Source: Telmatactis stephensoni (taxonomy: Eukaryota; Cnidaria; Anthozoa; Actiniaria; Isophelliidae). From it: 64,000 nucleotides of DNA. A program made the translations under genes and the position numbers. Below are positions 32,901 through 43,522 of the stretch, piece after piece; position 1 is the stretch's first letter; each line of letters starts with the position of its first letter. The stretch is taken from NCBI GenBank assembly GCA_029948255.1, contig JALIZF010001459.1, positions 264,003 through 328,002 on the forward strand. Reading direction: 5' to 3'. Below the pieces are notes generated by a model. That model did not search any database. It was not told the DNA's origin and saw nothing but the letters and a program-made list of their open reading frames with translations.

Positions 32901-35900
32901 ATATCCAATTTATAGCGATTTTTATAGGTAGGATCAATTACCGAGGAAACACCTTAAACAAAATTTTTGATGACTTGCGCGCGCTACTGACGCCATCACA
33001 TCTCAACGAGCGCGCGCTCAAAGTTTTCTTCTCGAGATTCTATCAGTTTTTCTAAAAAAAATCACCGTCTATATCGGTCTCGAATTTTTTCATGTATAAT
33101 ATTGAAAGGTAATCATAATCATATGGTTTCTCGTTCATTTTGGAATTAATTCGCACTCGTGTGTTCTTCAAAGAGCTCAAATTGCACTCGTCCCACGGGC
33201 TCGTGCAATTTTGATACAGGGGCGATGGAACCGGGGGTACCGAGGGGGCACCGGTCCCCCCCACACTAAATTTTTGGGGGGCCTGTTGTGATTTTATCTA
33301 TGTATTTTTCTAATATATACCACGCAATATACTATATATATGGCTTCGACACACTAATTCATCCAGGAGAATCTAGGAGCTGTTTGCCTATGGTGGTATA
33401 TACTGTATTTATAAAAAAGCTCAAAAACAAATATGTAAGTATTTTCCATGCATTTTTCAGTATAGATTCAAGCTGATTTCAACACTTGGAAAAGAAATTT
33501 ATCACCAACACATACATACAAATGAAGAAAATCAATGCAGATCAGCTTTATGGGCAGCCACATGCAAAAGATTTTGTATATATATACCCAGGTAATCTAT
33601 ATAGTTAAAAACAACAAGTTTCACTTACCATAAACGGTCAGTGCACCATATTTTTCCTTACTTTTACTTCCAAAAGTCAAAACACACCTTAAAATGCATG
33701 TGTCACTTGGTTGGGCATTTTTGAACATGAGAACATTTCTGATAGTCCTCGTAGCATCATCATATAAAGATACAGTTTTGTCCATTGGAAATGGGATGTT
33801 TTGCTTGTTAACAACTTTGTACCAAGTCAGTGTAACTCTTTTGCCAAAACTTTTACAAGTAAAATTTTGGCTTTCCCCTTGTGTTAACTGGACATGGTGT
33901 TTGGGTTCAATAGTTATCTCAGGTACAACTTGTCTGTTTGCAATCACAAGACCACGACCAGAAGGCCATTCAATGGTCTGACCACTTCCATCAGTTGCCT
34001 TGCATTTGTAATATCCTCCATCATAAATTTTTATATTTATAATTGAATAGACATCACCATTGATTGCTACATCAGGCTTATCTTTAGTGATTTGTTTCCA
34101 AGGAGTTCCAGGGCGTTGATGATACAAAGATGTAGTGACATTGGTGCCATTAGTTGAACAGTTCATGACAAAAGTTGACTCAAATGCAACAAATTTATAT
34201 TGAAATGGTGGATTCCAAAAGGCAAAGCTAGGAGATGTAGCTGAAACGAGAAAAAATACACTTAATTATATATCTTGAATGAGAAGCAAAACCAAGAATC
34301 TATATGGTAGGCGCTTAATTTTCAGCAGAACGATATTGGAAAACACATATACAGTGGTGGATCCAGGGGGTGTCTATAGGTGCACCGGACACCCCTAACG
34401 CCGTACTTACTCTTACGCAAAAACGAATTGCCGCCATCTTGGATGTGACGTCATCTCTCAAGAGGCCTATTTGGGACACCCCCTTTCCCTTTGCAAAATC
34501 CTGGATTCACCCCTGGTATACGTCAAGCCGCAGTCAGTCAGCCAGTTGGTCAGGGTCTGGATGGGGTTAACGGTCGTTAACCGACTAGCGACAAACGGAC
34601 AAAAAAGTAACTAACTACCGAATTTACTGATTACCGACAAAAAATATTCACTGACTACCGACATTTTATTAATTATTCGGTTAGTCATATCAAGTAAAAT
34701 AATTATATATGGAACGTGGCTAGTGCTTTGACCTTCTGTCCGGCCTGCCTGATAGATCAGGCAAGTCAAGATACCGATTTCAATATAATAGTTTTCTGAT
34801 ATTTCCGGGCTTCAAATTACTCGTGCCAATAGGTATCATTGTGAGGGTGAAATCCGAGATCGAGATCAATTGCATCTCATTCTACAAAGAGAATTACGAA
34901 TAACGATAAAACGCACTATTATAAATATCCCGGGGGAACTCCCTTATAAAAGGGAGTGGGGGACCCTCGTTGTCCCTTTTAGGTTTTGAAATCAGTGTTT
35001 TGGTCCCGCTTAGGGTGATAATGACGAGAATGCCCACCAGCTGAGTTTTATGGTCATTTTTAGGGTATAAAATCAACAACGATGCTTTTCAGAGATTGAT
35101 TTTATTTTAATCCCTTATAAAAGGACTCCCTTATAAAGGAGGGCGGGAACGAGAAACCGAACCAAAATGATACGTTATTGATTGGTCCCTCTTAGGGGTG
35201 AAATTTCATCACTGCCACTCCCATCATCTCACAATACAGGTCCCTTTTAGGGGTCATTTTCAGAATTTCCGACGATGACCCCCGCCCCCTTTTATAAGGG
35301 AGTCCCCCCCGGATAAATATTAGACTAAATATTTCGATAGTTTAACTTAATGTTTTAAATTATGGTTAACCTATATTTACCGACATCCGACAAAGACCGA
35401 AAATTTTAACTGACAACCGACAAATTGCTCAAATTTTAACCGACATGCGGACCCCCTCATCCAGACCCTGAGTTGGTTGGTCAGTAGTTCGAGAGAAACT
35501 ATCAAGAATCAATGACTTTGCAAAACAGAGATTTGAATGCACAATGATATACCGTATCAGTTGATTGAAATGACCTCATTTATCATTTTTTCATGGAAGT
35601 TTACATATATGGACTGTAAAACTGACGATTTAGATCATGTGACATTGATGTGACATTTTTATCATAACAGTAAAGACGTCAAATACTCCTATTCATGTCC
35701 ATTGTCCAGATGAGCTAGTGACTGTTCTATAGCGTATGTATTAGTAGCTGGAAATTTAGTCTTTTACCCAGACGCAGTTTGTCGTCACACAACGATAGAT
35801 GCCTTTTATGCTAATGAATGCAAACCACAACTACAATGACCAAATTTTCAATTGAAAAATTAACATTTGTAAAAATTATAATACAATTAACCAGTGTAAT

Positions 35901-38303
35901 AATATATATGAAAAAATTTCTCGATGCTGATTGGCTGAAAGCAGTGCAGTTCAAATGTAATGCGAGTGCAAAAATCTGTAATAACAGTGCAAATTACATA
36001 TGAATACACAGGTCCAAAAATGTGCTTACTTTTTAACAAGTATTACATATACGGAGTTTTTCACTCATTAAAGAACATGTATGTTTGAAAACATGGCAAA
36101 AACTTTGAGGATCTGGTTGTCTGTTAAGGTGATTCCTCTGTTTTGCACCGCGCACGTCTACCGCGCATGGTTCAGAAAGCACAGTATTACGACTTTGTCA
36201 GCATTTTCATTCAAATTACGACTAAAAATGCTGAAAAACACAATTTGAAACAATTATGCAAGTTTTGGTTCGACAAATAGTGAGTTTTGTCAAACTCGCC
36301 CCAGTACCTTCTCGGAAAAGTGCAGATTTTACCACAAATTTGATGGTAATTTTGAGAATAACTCTCTAACGAGCACGGTGACCCCCATTTTTGATTTCAA
36401 ATTTTGCTTTCTTGTTATGATTTACAAAACATATTTGAAAATTAAGAAAAGTTATAGGTAGAACCATTGAAAAAATGACGTTTTTTGTGAGTATTTGGAC
36501 ACTAAAATGTCCAAACTCGAACGTTTCCGCGCGAAAGTGGTTTCTCAAATTTGTAAAAAAAAAGTCCTTAAATGCATTTTATCAAGCTTAAAATGGTCTT
36601 TCTTAAGAGACAACTCGCCATTTAATCTTATTCTACTACAATGCTGCTAACTCTGAGTCTATCAATTTATTTCTGAGACCCGATTGACTTATCGACGAAT
36701 TAGCCGGAATACATCGAACGTGCGCGAGAAATCGCTAAAACACCCTTGTCTTTCAAACCAAATATTTCTTAAAAGAGCATGGTGATCCCCTCGTTTTTTG
36801 TTAGTTAAAAAATAAGTAACTCAAAATCTACAAAACATCTCAACGAGCGCGCGCTCAAAGTTTTCTTCTCGAGATTCTATCAGTTTTTCTAAAAAGAATC
36901 ACCGTCTATTGTCTCGAATTTTTTCATGTATAATATTGAAAGGTAATCATAATCATATGGTTTCTCGTTCATTTTGGAATTAATTCGCACTCGTGTGTTC
37001 TTCAAAGAGCTCAAATTGCACTCGTCCCACGGGCTCGTGCAATTTTGATACAGGGGCGATGGAACCGGGGGTACCGAGGGGGCACCGGTCCCCCCCACAC
37101 TAAATTTTTGGGGGGCCTGTTGTGATTTTATCTATGTATTTTTCTAATATATACCACGCAATATACTATATATATGGCTTCGACACACTAATTCATCCAG
37201 GAGAATCTAGGAGCTGTTTGCCTATGGTGGTATATACTGTATTTATAAAAAAGCTCAAAAACAAATATGTAAGTATTTTCCATGCATTTTTCAGTATAGA
37301 TTCAAGCTGATTTCAACACTTGGAAAAGAAATTTATCACCAACACATACATACAAATGAAGAAAATCAATGCAGATCAGCTTTAAGGGCAGCCACATGCA
37401 AAAGATTTTGTATGTATATACCCAGGTAATCTATATAGTTAAAAACAACAACTTTTACTTACCATAAACGGTCAGTGCACCATATTTTTCCTTACTTTTA
37501 CTTCCAAAAGTCAAAACACACCTTAAAATGCATGTGTCACTTGGTTGGGCATTTTTGAACATGAGAACATTTCTGATGGTCCTCGTAGCATCATCATATA
37601 AAGATACAGTTTTGTCCATTGGAAATGGGATGTTTTGCTTGTTAACAACTTTGTACCAAGTCAGTGTAACTCTTTTGCCAAAACTTTTACAAGTAAAATT
37701 TTGGCTTTCCCCTTGTGTTAACTGAACATGGTGTTTGGGTTCAATAGTTATCTCGGGTACAACTTGTCTGTTGGCAATCACAAGACTACGACCAGAAGGC
37801 CATTCAATGGCCTGACCACTTCCATCAGTTGCCTTGCATTTGTAATATCCTCCATCATAAATTTTTACATTTATAATTGAATAGACATCACCATTGATTG
37901 CTACATCAGGCTTATCTTTAGTGATTTGTGTCCAAGGAGTTCCAGGGCGTTGATGATACAAAGATGTAGTGACATTGGTGCCATTAGTTGAACAGTTTAT
38001 GACAAGAGTTGACTCAAATGCAACAAATTTATATTGAAATGGTGGATTCCAAAAGGCAAAGCTAGGAGATGTAGCTGAAATGAGAACAAAACAAAAATAA
38101 TAAATAATAAATAATAAATAATAAATAATAAATAATAAATAATAAATAATAACGTTATTATATATAAGCAAAACGAAGAATCTATATCAGTGTTAAATGC
38201 ATGTTTGTTGGTAGCCTACGATTAACAGTGACTTGGACATTGACGATATTGGAAGGCACGTATACTTTACTTTTTTACTTGGTTACTTTCTTTCTTTCTT
38301 TCT

Positions 38304-38335
<32 letters not shown>

Positions 38336-38512
38336 TTTCTTTCTTTCTTTCCTTCCTTCCTTCCTCCAATTATTTCTTTCTTTCACTCTTTATTCTTTCT
38401 TTCTTTTCTATTTATATTTCTTTATATTTTATATTTTATATTTTATATTTTATATTTTATATTTTATATTTTATATTTTATATTTTATATTTTATATTTT
38501 ATATTTTATATT

Positions 38513-38544
<32 letters not shown>

Positions 38545-38718
38545 TCCTTCTTTCTTTCTGTCTTTCTTTCTTTCTTTCCTTCTTTCTTTCTTTCTTTCTT
38601 TCTTTCAACCTAGTATTTTGTTTGACTTCTACCTACCTTGAGCAAGCATACTGCCCTCACATAGAAAGACAGTCAGTAATACCACGACACCAAAGTAGTT
38701 TATGTGAGTGAACTCCAT
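29322..38718 (-). CDS. Ig gene C: signal peptide plus three tandem copies of a two-Ig exon
   Basis: Exons on the minus strand: 38637-38718 (signal peptide), 37463-38074, 33629-34240 and 29322-29944 (terminal, stop TAA at 29322-29324). Each of the last three encodes the same pair of Ig domains; the first two are exactly 612 bp and nearly identical. All junctions are phase 1; the joined frame is 642 residues with no stop. Acceptors are pyrimidine-rich ...CAG|CTACATC and the first two donors TTTATG|GTAAGT. In the last copy the donor is gone (the sequence reads GTTTTTATTCGATATTAA), so the reading frame ends there. I find no membrane segment and no counterpart of the third and fourth Ig exons of genes A and D. 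I infer a secreted protein of six Ig domains. Alternative use of the copies by splicing is possible in frame. An AATAAA on the minus strand (28984-28989) lies about 330 bp downstream. Confidence 0.78.
30438..30828. mobile_element. MITE with TAGACAAGGCGC ends and 3-bp target duplication
   Basis: Starts TAGACAAGGCGCAAA and ends TTTGCGCCTTGTCTA, flanked on both sides by TCC. The corresponding site in the other duplicated unit (near 34741) reads CTGTCCGGCC with a single TCC, an empty site. A second copy is at 40472-40888. Confidence 0.93.
31019..31405. mobile_element. hAT-like non-autonomous element, copy in unit 1
   Basis: Ends CCCGGGGGAACTCCCTTATA and, on the complementary strand, CCGGGGGGGGGACTCCCTTA. 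Flanked by an 8-bp direct repeat ATAAATAT (31011-31018 and 31406-31413). An 8-bp target duplication is the hallmark of the hAT superfamily. Interior non-coding. Confidence 0.85.
33629..34240 (-). CDS. exon 3 of gene C: Ig pair, copy 2
   Basis: The same length and phases as copy 3. Donor TTTATG|GTAAGTGA. VMNCSTNG replaces VINCSTNG and PWKQI replaces PWTQI. It sits at the right end of the first duplicated unit. Confidence 0.82.
34241..37462. repeat. duplicated intron unit 2 of gene C
   Basis: The second unit of the same tandem duplication, lacking the 391-bp insertion. The two units share short frames that look conserved only because the DNA is duplicated; none has splice or homology support. 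Confidence 0.9.
34929..35312. mobile_element. hAT-like non-autonomous element, copy in unit 2
   Basis: The same element and the same flanking ATAAATAT (34921-34928 and 35313-35320), carried by the tandem duplication, so it inserted before the duplication. Confidence 0.85.
37463..38074 (-). CDS. exon 2 of gene C: Ig pair, copy 3
   Basis: 204 codons. Ig1: VINCSTNGTNVTTSLYHQ ... GGYYKCKATDGSGQAIEW. Ig2: NFTCKSFGKRVTLTWYK ... SDTCILRCVLTFG, where a Cys stands in place of the usual Gly and there is no F-strand Tyr. Several N-glycosylation sequons. It differs from copy 2 at only a few codons (for example QAIEW for QTIEW). Confidence 0.82.
38091..38155. repeat. (AATAAAT)n microsatellite
   Basis: Seven-base repeat in the first intron of gene C, beginning about 17 bases upstream of the acceptor. 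Confidence 0.9.
38275..38606. repeat. (CTTT)n and (ATATTTT)n low-complexity block
   Basis: CTTT repeats, a T run, about 15 copies of TATATTT, then more CTTT repeats, in the first intron of gene C. The long frames across it are artefacts of composition. Confidence 0.9.
38637..38718 (-). CDS. signal-peptide exon of gene C
   Basis: MEFTHINYFG, hydrophobic VVVLLTVFLC, then SMLAQ before CAAG|GTAGGT, phase 1. 82 bp, the same length as in genes 0 and D. Confidence 0.8.
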
Positions 38719-38768
38719 TGTATTAACCGCTTTCAAACATTGGCTCTTCTACTGCACAACTTAGCTTG

Positions 38769-38776
38769 TATTTATA
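38769..38776 (-). promoter_or_regulatory. TATA box, gene C
   Basis: TATAAATA on the minus strand, 51 bp upstream of the ATG, within GAGTGGTATAAATACAAGC. Position and sequence match the box of gene 0. Confidence 0.55.
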
Positions 38777-39949
38777 CCACTCTGTCATGGATATCCTGAT
38801 CAACATTGTTATGCCAGGATGTTATTTTGCGGAAGCAGGGCGGGAGCGGAAGTCAGCTGAAATTACCTCAACAAAGGACGACTTCCTGAGTCTTGCGCAG
38901 TGACGTGTTAGAAGTGTCACTTTAGAATACCATTCCTCACGTGGACAAGAGGTTTGTGAGAGCATTTGGTTGTGAAATCAAACAAAAACGACTTATCGCT
39001 ATGGTAACTACTGTAAGTGAAGCACGTGCCGACAAACGAGGTCAAGAAAAAGCAAATTCCAAGGGTAGCTCAACTAAACCAGTTAAACTAGCCGTTTCTA
39101 ATAGAAAGTGAAATTAAATGCTGCGAGCAGAAAACAGCTGGTGTATCCACGTATATAAAAACAAAAACTTGAGCCAAATGCGGACAAATGCTGAACCTCG
39201 AATCGAACGCACGAGGTGCCCTACACGCCATACACCTTTATTACACAGGCGTGACGATATGGAATTAGATTTCACAAGATATTTGTCATAACGTTTTTGA
39301 AAACAATGGCAACGAAATGGAACAATTTTGCACTTATAATTAATTCAGCAAACTGAAATTTGGTGTTTGGAGCTTTGAGCTTTGGCGGAAGCTTGTCTAC
39401 AGGTTCTGCAGGAGAATGGGGAGGTACTTCAGCTGGACCCAATCCAATTGATCCTGCATTACGACTATTAAAGAGAGACTTCCTATGGGAGTGGTTGAGC
39501 ACTTCCGTCGCTCGTGAAAGCATATACACTTTACAGCTTTATAATCACTCTAGCACAACCCTCTATGACTCTAACATAGAAGTGAAAACAGTGTCCTAAC
39601 GTCTTTCTTTATAAATGGTCTATTCTACGTGTTCGGAATTTCAAATCCTAGAATAATCTGGAATTTGACTCACTACTGCTCCCAGTAGAGCCTCGGGCTA
39701 GAACTCCGAAGGTCCTTGATAAACTGAATCCAACTTAGCCCAGAATTTATCTTAATCAACTAGTGAGTAAAAATTCTGAGTTCGAGTGAATCTGGTAGGC
39801 ATAACTTGTGATTGTAAGTCCCTGAGGATCTGATTCTAATCCCAATAAACAGGGACGGAATTAGGGGAGGGCTTCAAGGGGTGAGCACCCCCCTACTAAG
39901 ACGACTTTCGGCCCCTTTCAATCCTGAATTTGCCTCATGGCGTGTATGA

Positions 39950-40070
39950 CTATGAAAACGGCACGGTCACGGCACGTCACGGTTACGACAGGAATTTCAA
40001 ATGTTTTTATTGGCACTGTCTATAAAAATGGCACTGACACGGTCACGGCACGACGCGGCACGTTTCCCAC
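39950..40070. mobile_element. GGCACGGTCACGG element copy
   Basis: GAAAACGGCACGGTCACGGC at the left and GACGCGGCACGTTTCCCAC at the right, with TACGACAGGAATTTCAAATG inside. Same family as 8450-8680 and 44425-44534. Confidence 0.65.
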
Positions 40071-40471
40071 TCCCGGTTTTTGTTTGTTTGTTTGTTTGTT
40101 TGTTTGTGTGTGTGTGCGTCTGTGTGTAACCATTTACTTTATAATTATTTAAGGCACATATTGGAGCATATTCACATGAATTATGCGCTCTATAAGTAAT
40201 AGATTATTATTATTAAGCTTCACTTCACTTTGAACAATCGTCTTTTCAGAAACCTGGCAACGCGCGCTGTTTGAATATACAAAATCCCGCCAAAAATACT
40301 AGCAAAAGCGAGTCAGAAAATATTTTTTTAAGTATGGACATTTCTTTGTTTTTTTGTTTGGTACTATTAATTTGCACTGCAGTGCAATTACGTTTGTAAT
40401 TTGCACTACAGCGCAAATTAATTTTTCTGCCGTGTTAGCGATTAACTTCGCTGCTCTCAGCCAATCAGAAT

Positions 40472-40888
40472 TAGACAAGGCGCAAAACTGAAAAAGTCGA
40501 TCGCAAAAAGTACAGAAGGCATTTTGGGGTAGAGGCTGGTAACATAACTATTCTAAACTAATTTTTCATGCTGAATCCGAATATGACTGTTACCAAGACG
40601 TATTCTGCAATCTTATACGTGTAAATGACGTATTTTGTGAATTGCTACAGTCATTTCATACTAACGGCTTTTTCATGTAATTCCAAAAGTTCCCAAACTT
40701 AAAAACAATTACCATAGCTGGAAAGAGCACATCGAAATTAGTAAAACTGTAAAATTTGAAGGATATCAGTTAAAAAATCAAGGAGATACGAATTTTCAAA
40801 AATCGAAATTTGTTTGTATCTCTTGCATAACTGCCTCTACCCCAAAATGCCTCCAGGTATCTGATTTTTCGAAAATGCACCTTGTCTA
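40472..40888. mobile_element. second copy of the TAGACAAGGCGC MITE
   Basis: Starts TAGACAAGGCGCAAAACTG, ends GCACCTTGTCTA, flanked by AAT on both sides. The interior matches 30438-30828 (for example GTTACCAAGACGTATTCTGC), inverted relative to it. Confidence 0.88.
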
Positions 40889-41793
40889 AATCGAGTAATG
40901 TGTTCATGTATATTGTCATCATCATCATCATCATCATTATTATTATTGTTGTTATTATTATCATCATCATCATCATCATAGAAAATCTGCGGCAATTTCA
41001 TCGTCAGGTAAGAACTACACTAACGAGAATTAACATATACTACTTAGTTCTTATTTAGTCAATAAAGTGCGCTTGACAACTTCAGTTTCAACGACTTTAT
41101 TTGAAAAAGCAAAAAAATGTACCATTTACAATAAGATGACAATTACTTCTCTCTCTTCCTATTCCTGGCTAAGAAAGCAGCCATCGTCCCTTTGTTTATC
41201 AGTCTTCTATGCAGAGTTCACACCAAATATACTCAAAAAAGACAGGCAGAATATCTTACTATAAGGAACAACTGATTGACGAACTTATCCCTATTTCCAC
41301 ATGATATCGAAATGCGAAAAGACAAATAATCCAATTCCCAGAGGTACATAGCAACATGTTAGCCATGTTAGCTGATTTGGTGTAACACGCCCTTCCCTCC
41401 CCTCTCCTCCTTCCCCTGTCCTGTATTTGCTGTTATATGACCTGCAAGACGTTCAAAAAAGTCAACAAATGTATTACCCTAAATTGTATCTCTAAAATCT
41501 TATGCTCTATGTTTTCTATAATTGCTATATACCGTGCGCTCTGATTGGTCGAGAACCGTGTGTGATTACAACACAGACATAGGTGACGTCATTGAATTTT
41601 ACGCGCGCTCTGATTGGTTGAAATGTAAAACAAATAGAATCCATAGAATTTCGTAGATCTGTACACCGAAGACGTCAAAATGTGTTGATAACAACAGTCA
41701 TGGCACAAGACGTTTTTGTTCTCACCACATTTTGAAGTCATAACTGTAGGTGCATCTATTAAAGTACAGACGCATAAAAATGGATTTTATTTA

Positions 41794-42740
41794 TTAAGGA
41801 CGGTGGCCCATAATGGCGAACCATTTTTTTTCCTGTTATTTTATATTTACTTTGTAGAATGGGTAAAGATCGTTTAATTCAAGAAAAAAAATTGGGGGTA
41901 TCCATTACATTTAACGGAGATAATTAATGCTAATGTAGCCAATAACCGCTGACCAGCGATTTTTTGCATTTCCAATAAAATATTATTTTTTAAAACTGCT
42001 AAACAAAGTTCATAAAGAAGGTCCAATGCAATTTAATACAGACACGTTTGAAAGGTCGAATTCCCCTTTACAGGTAAAGCCAAAACTCATATTTTTTAAG
42101 GTAATAACTACTATATTTTTCCTCCTTTTGAACTCATTGGCAAGCCGGACATCCAACATTCTATTTCGCACAAAAAATATATCGCAGAATAATTTTTTTA
42201 TCGTAATTCTTTGTATACATGTAGGCATTCGTTAAGTCTATAAAGCACATCCCCCCCCCCCCCCCGTGTACAAATAAATTATGGGGTAATCCACTCGTTT
42301 TTAAAAGTTATTTGGCTGATAAACGCACGCGAAACTTATTAGAATCTGCCTGAATAACCAACCAAAATTCCCCCAGCCCTTCCCTAGCGAGTGGCAAGAA
42401 ATACAATGCATTATGGGACATTTCAAGATGGCACGGTCAACTGCTATTCGTTAGTTCACGCCCCGTGGTCAAAAGAACCGTTATTTTATTGCAGCTTTTA
42501 ATTATCCAGGAATGAAATTAATTTTAGAATTTAAGAAGCCATGTGTTTTCTTCTCCAGATCAGAAGTTTTCTTCTCCAAAATTCGTAAAAAAATAGTTTG
42601 TTTTCACGATGGCTTTTGTGCGAAACACGATCTCCGAAAAAAACGTTTGTTATTCAAATTTGTGTGACGTCGCGCGCGCGCTCGTTGAGTCAAATGCGCA
42701 GAACACAATGCGCGCTGGAAATATGGGCCACCGTCCTTAA
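41794..42740. mobile_element. piggyBac-like non-autonomous element
   Basis: Begins TTAAGGACGGTGGCCCATA and ends TATGGGCCACCGTCCTTAA. The TTAA at each end is the target duplication typical of piggyBac elements. The 947-bp interior has no transposase frame. Confidence 0.85.
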
Positions 42741-42870
42741 GTAAAGAAAACTATAAAAAAGACAAATGATAACACTTATTTTGCATTTTAAGGAGGCCCC
42801 CCCTCCGGTCGACCAAGTGTATTTTTGAATAAAGTCCTGGAGGCTTACTGGTCATTTACTCTTCAGCGTC

Positions 42871-42876
42871 TTTATT
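42871..42876 (-). promoter_or_regulatory. polyadenylation signal, gene B
   Basis: AATAAA on the minus strand, in TAATGTGGAATAAAGACG, just after the stop codon. Confidence 0.55.
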
Positions 42877-42881
42877 CCACA

Positions 42882-43522
42882 TTAAGAAGACTTAACCCTA
42901 ATAGTTAGAGGAGCAGATAGTCGTCTCTTTCCATTCTTGATCACCATGATTTTGCATTGATAGGGGCCTTGATCCCGTGCGTTTTGGAATCCTTTGATTT
43001 TAAGAATGGATACGTATTTCCGTTTTGGCAGCTTGTTCTTGACCGCAATGCTTAAATGGGATGGCAGTGGTCTACTAATAGCTTTACCATCTTTGTACCA
43101 GTTTATTGTAATCATATCTCGACGTGGAGTTATCCTAGATGGTTTCATCTTCGCAACACAATTTAGAACAGCTTCACGTCCTTCAGTGGCATGAATAACT
43201 TTCCTTCGTGACTTCAAAAGAAATCTAGGTTTAGATTTCTTTGAACCAGACTTTTTGTTTAACTTTTTGGATCCTGATCCTTTTTTCCCTGATTTTTTGG
43301 GAGGTGGTTTTTTCTTTCTATTTCTTTTAGAATTTGGTCGTTTTTTCTTGTTTCCTTTTTTACTTCCTGGCTTTTTGTGACCAGATTTTTTATTTGCTGG
43401 CCTTTTACGATGTGGTCTTTTATTGTTTGTTTTTTTACCGGAATCTGGCCGAGAATTCTTACCCAGTTTCTTGGACTGTGTCTTTTTGTTTTTTGTGTTT
43501 TTGTTGCTAGGCTTCTTGGATC
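42882..43522 (-). CDS. exon 3 of gene B: basic linker and Ig domain
   Basis: Acceptor CAACCTTTTGTGGCCAG. The exon opens GSKKPSNKNTKNKK, continues in the same style to about residue 108 of the exon, then enters an Ig domain. An internal GTTAAG could act as a weak phase-0 donor just before the stop, but the close AATAAA favours a terminal exon. Confidence 0.78.

Larger units (their letters stand above)
29945..33628. repeat. duplicated intron unit 1 of gene C
   Basis: With the adjoining exon copy this is one unit of a tandem duplication. The spacing to unit 2 is about 4.30 kb at the left and 3.83 kb at the right. The difference is explained by a 391-bp element present only here (30438-30828) and a ~100-bp stretch near 32900-33005 that is missing in unit 2. 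Everything else, including the hAT-like element and the AT-rich middle, aligns almost base for base. Confidence 0.9.
38719..42881. other. region between genes C and B
   Basis: No supportable exon. An open frame at 39360-39599 (plus, containing GSAGEWGGTSAGPNPIDP) and its antisense have no recognisable domain. Contents: a GGCACGG element copy (39950-40070), a (TTTG)n tract near 40078-40110, the MITE at 40472-40888, an (ATC)n tract near 40918-40980, and the piggyBac-like element at 41794-42740. Confidence 0.5.

Noticed and set aside
31884..36003. Pairs of identical short frames in both units (for example at 31884 and 35818)
   Set aside because: Apparent conservation is due to recent DNA duplication; the frames have no coding evidence.
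38201..38641. Hydrophobic Phe/Leu-rich frame resembling membrane segments
   Set aside because: Translation of CTTT and ATATTTT repeats inside the first intron of gene C.
39272..39599. Overlapping plus and minus frames containing GSAGEWGGTSAGPNPIDP or its antisense
   Set aside because: No splice sites in a shared phase, no domain and no signal peptide. It could be a fragment of an unknown repeat, so I did not call a gene.
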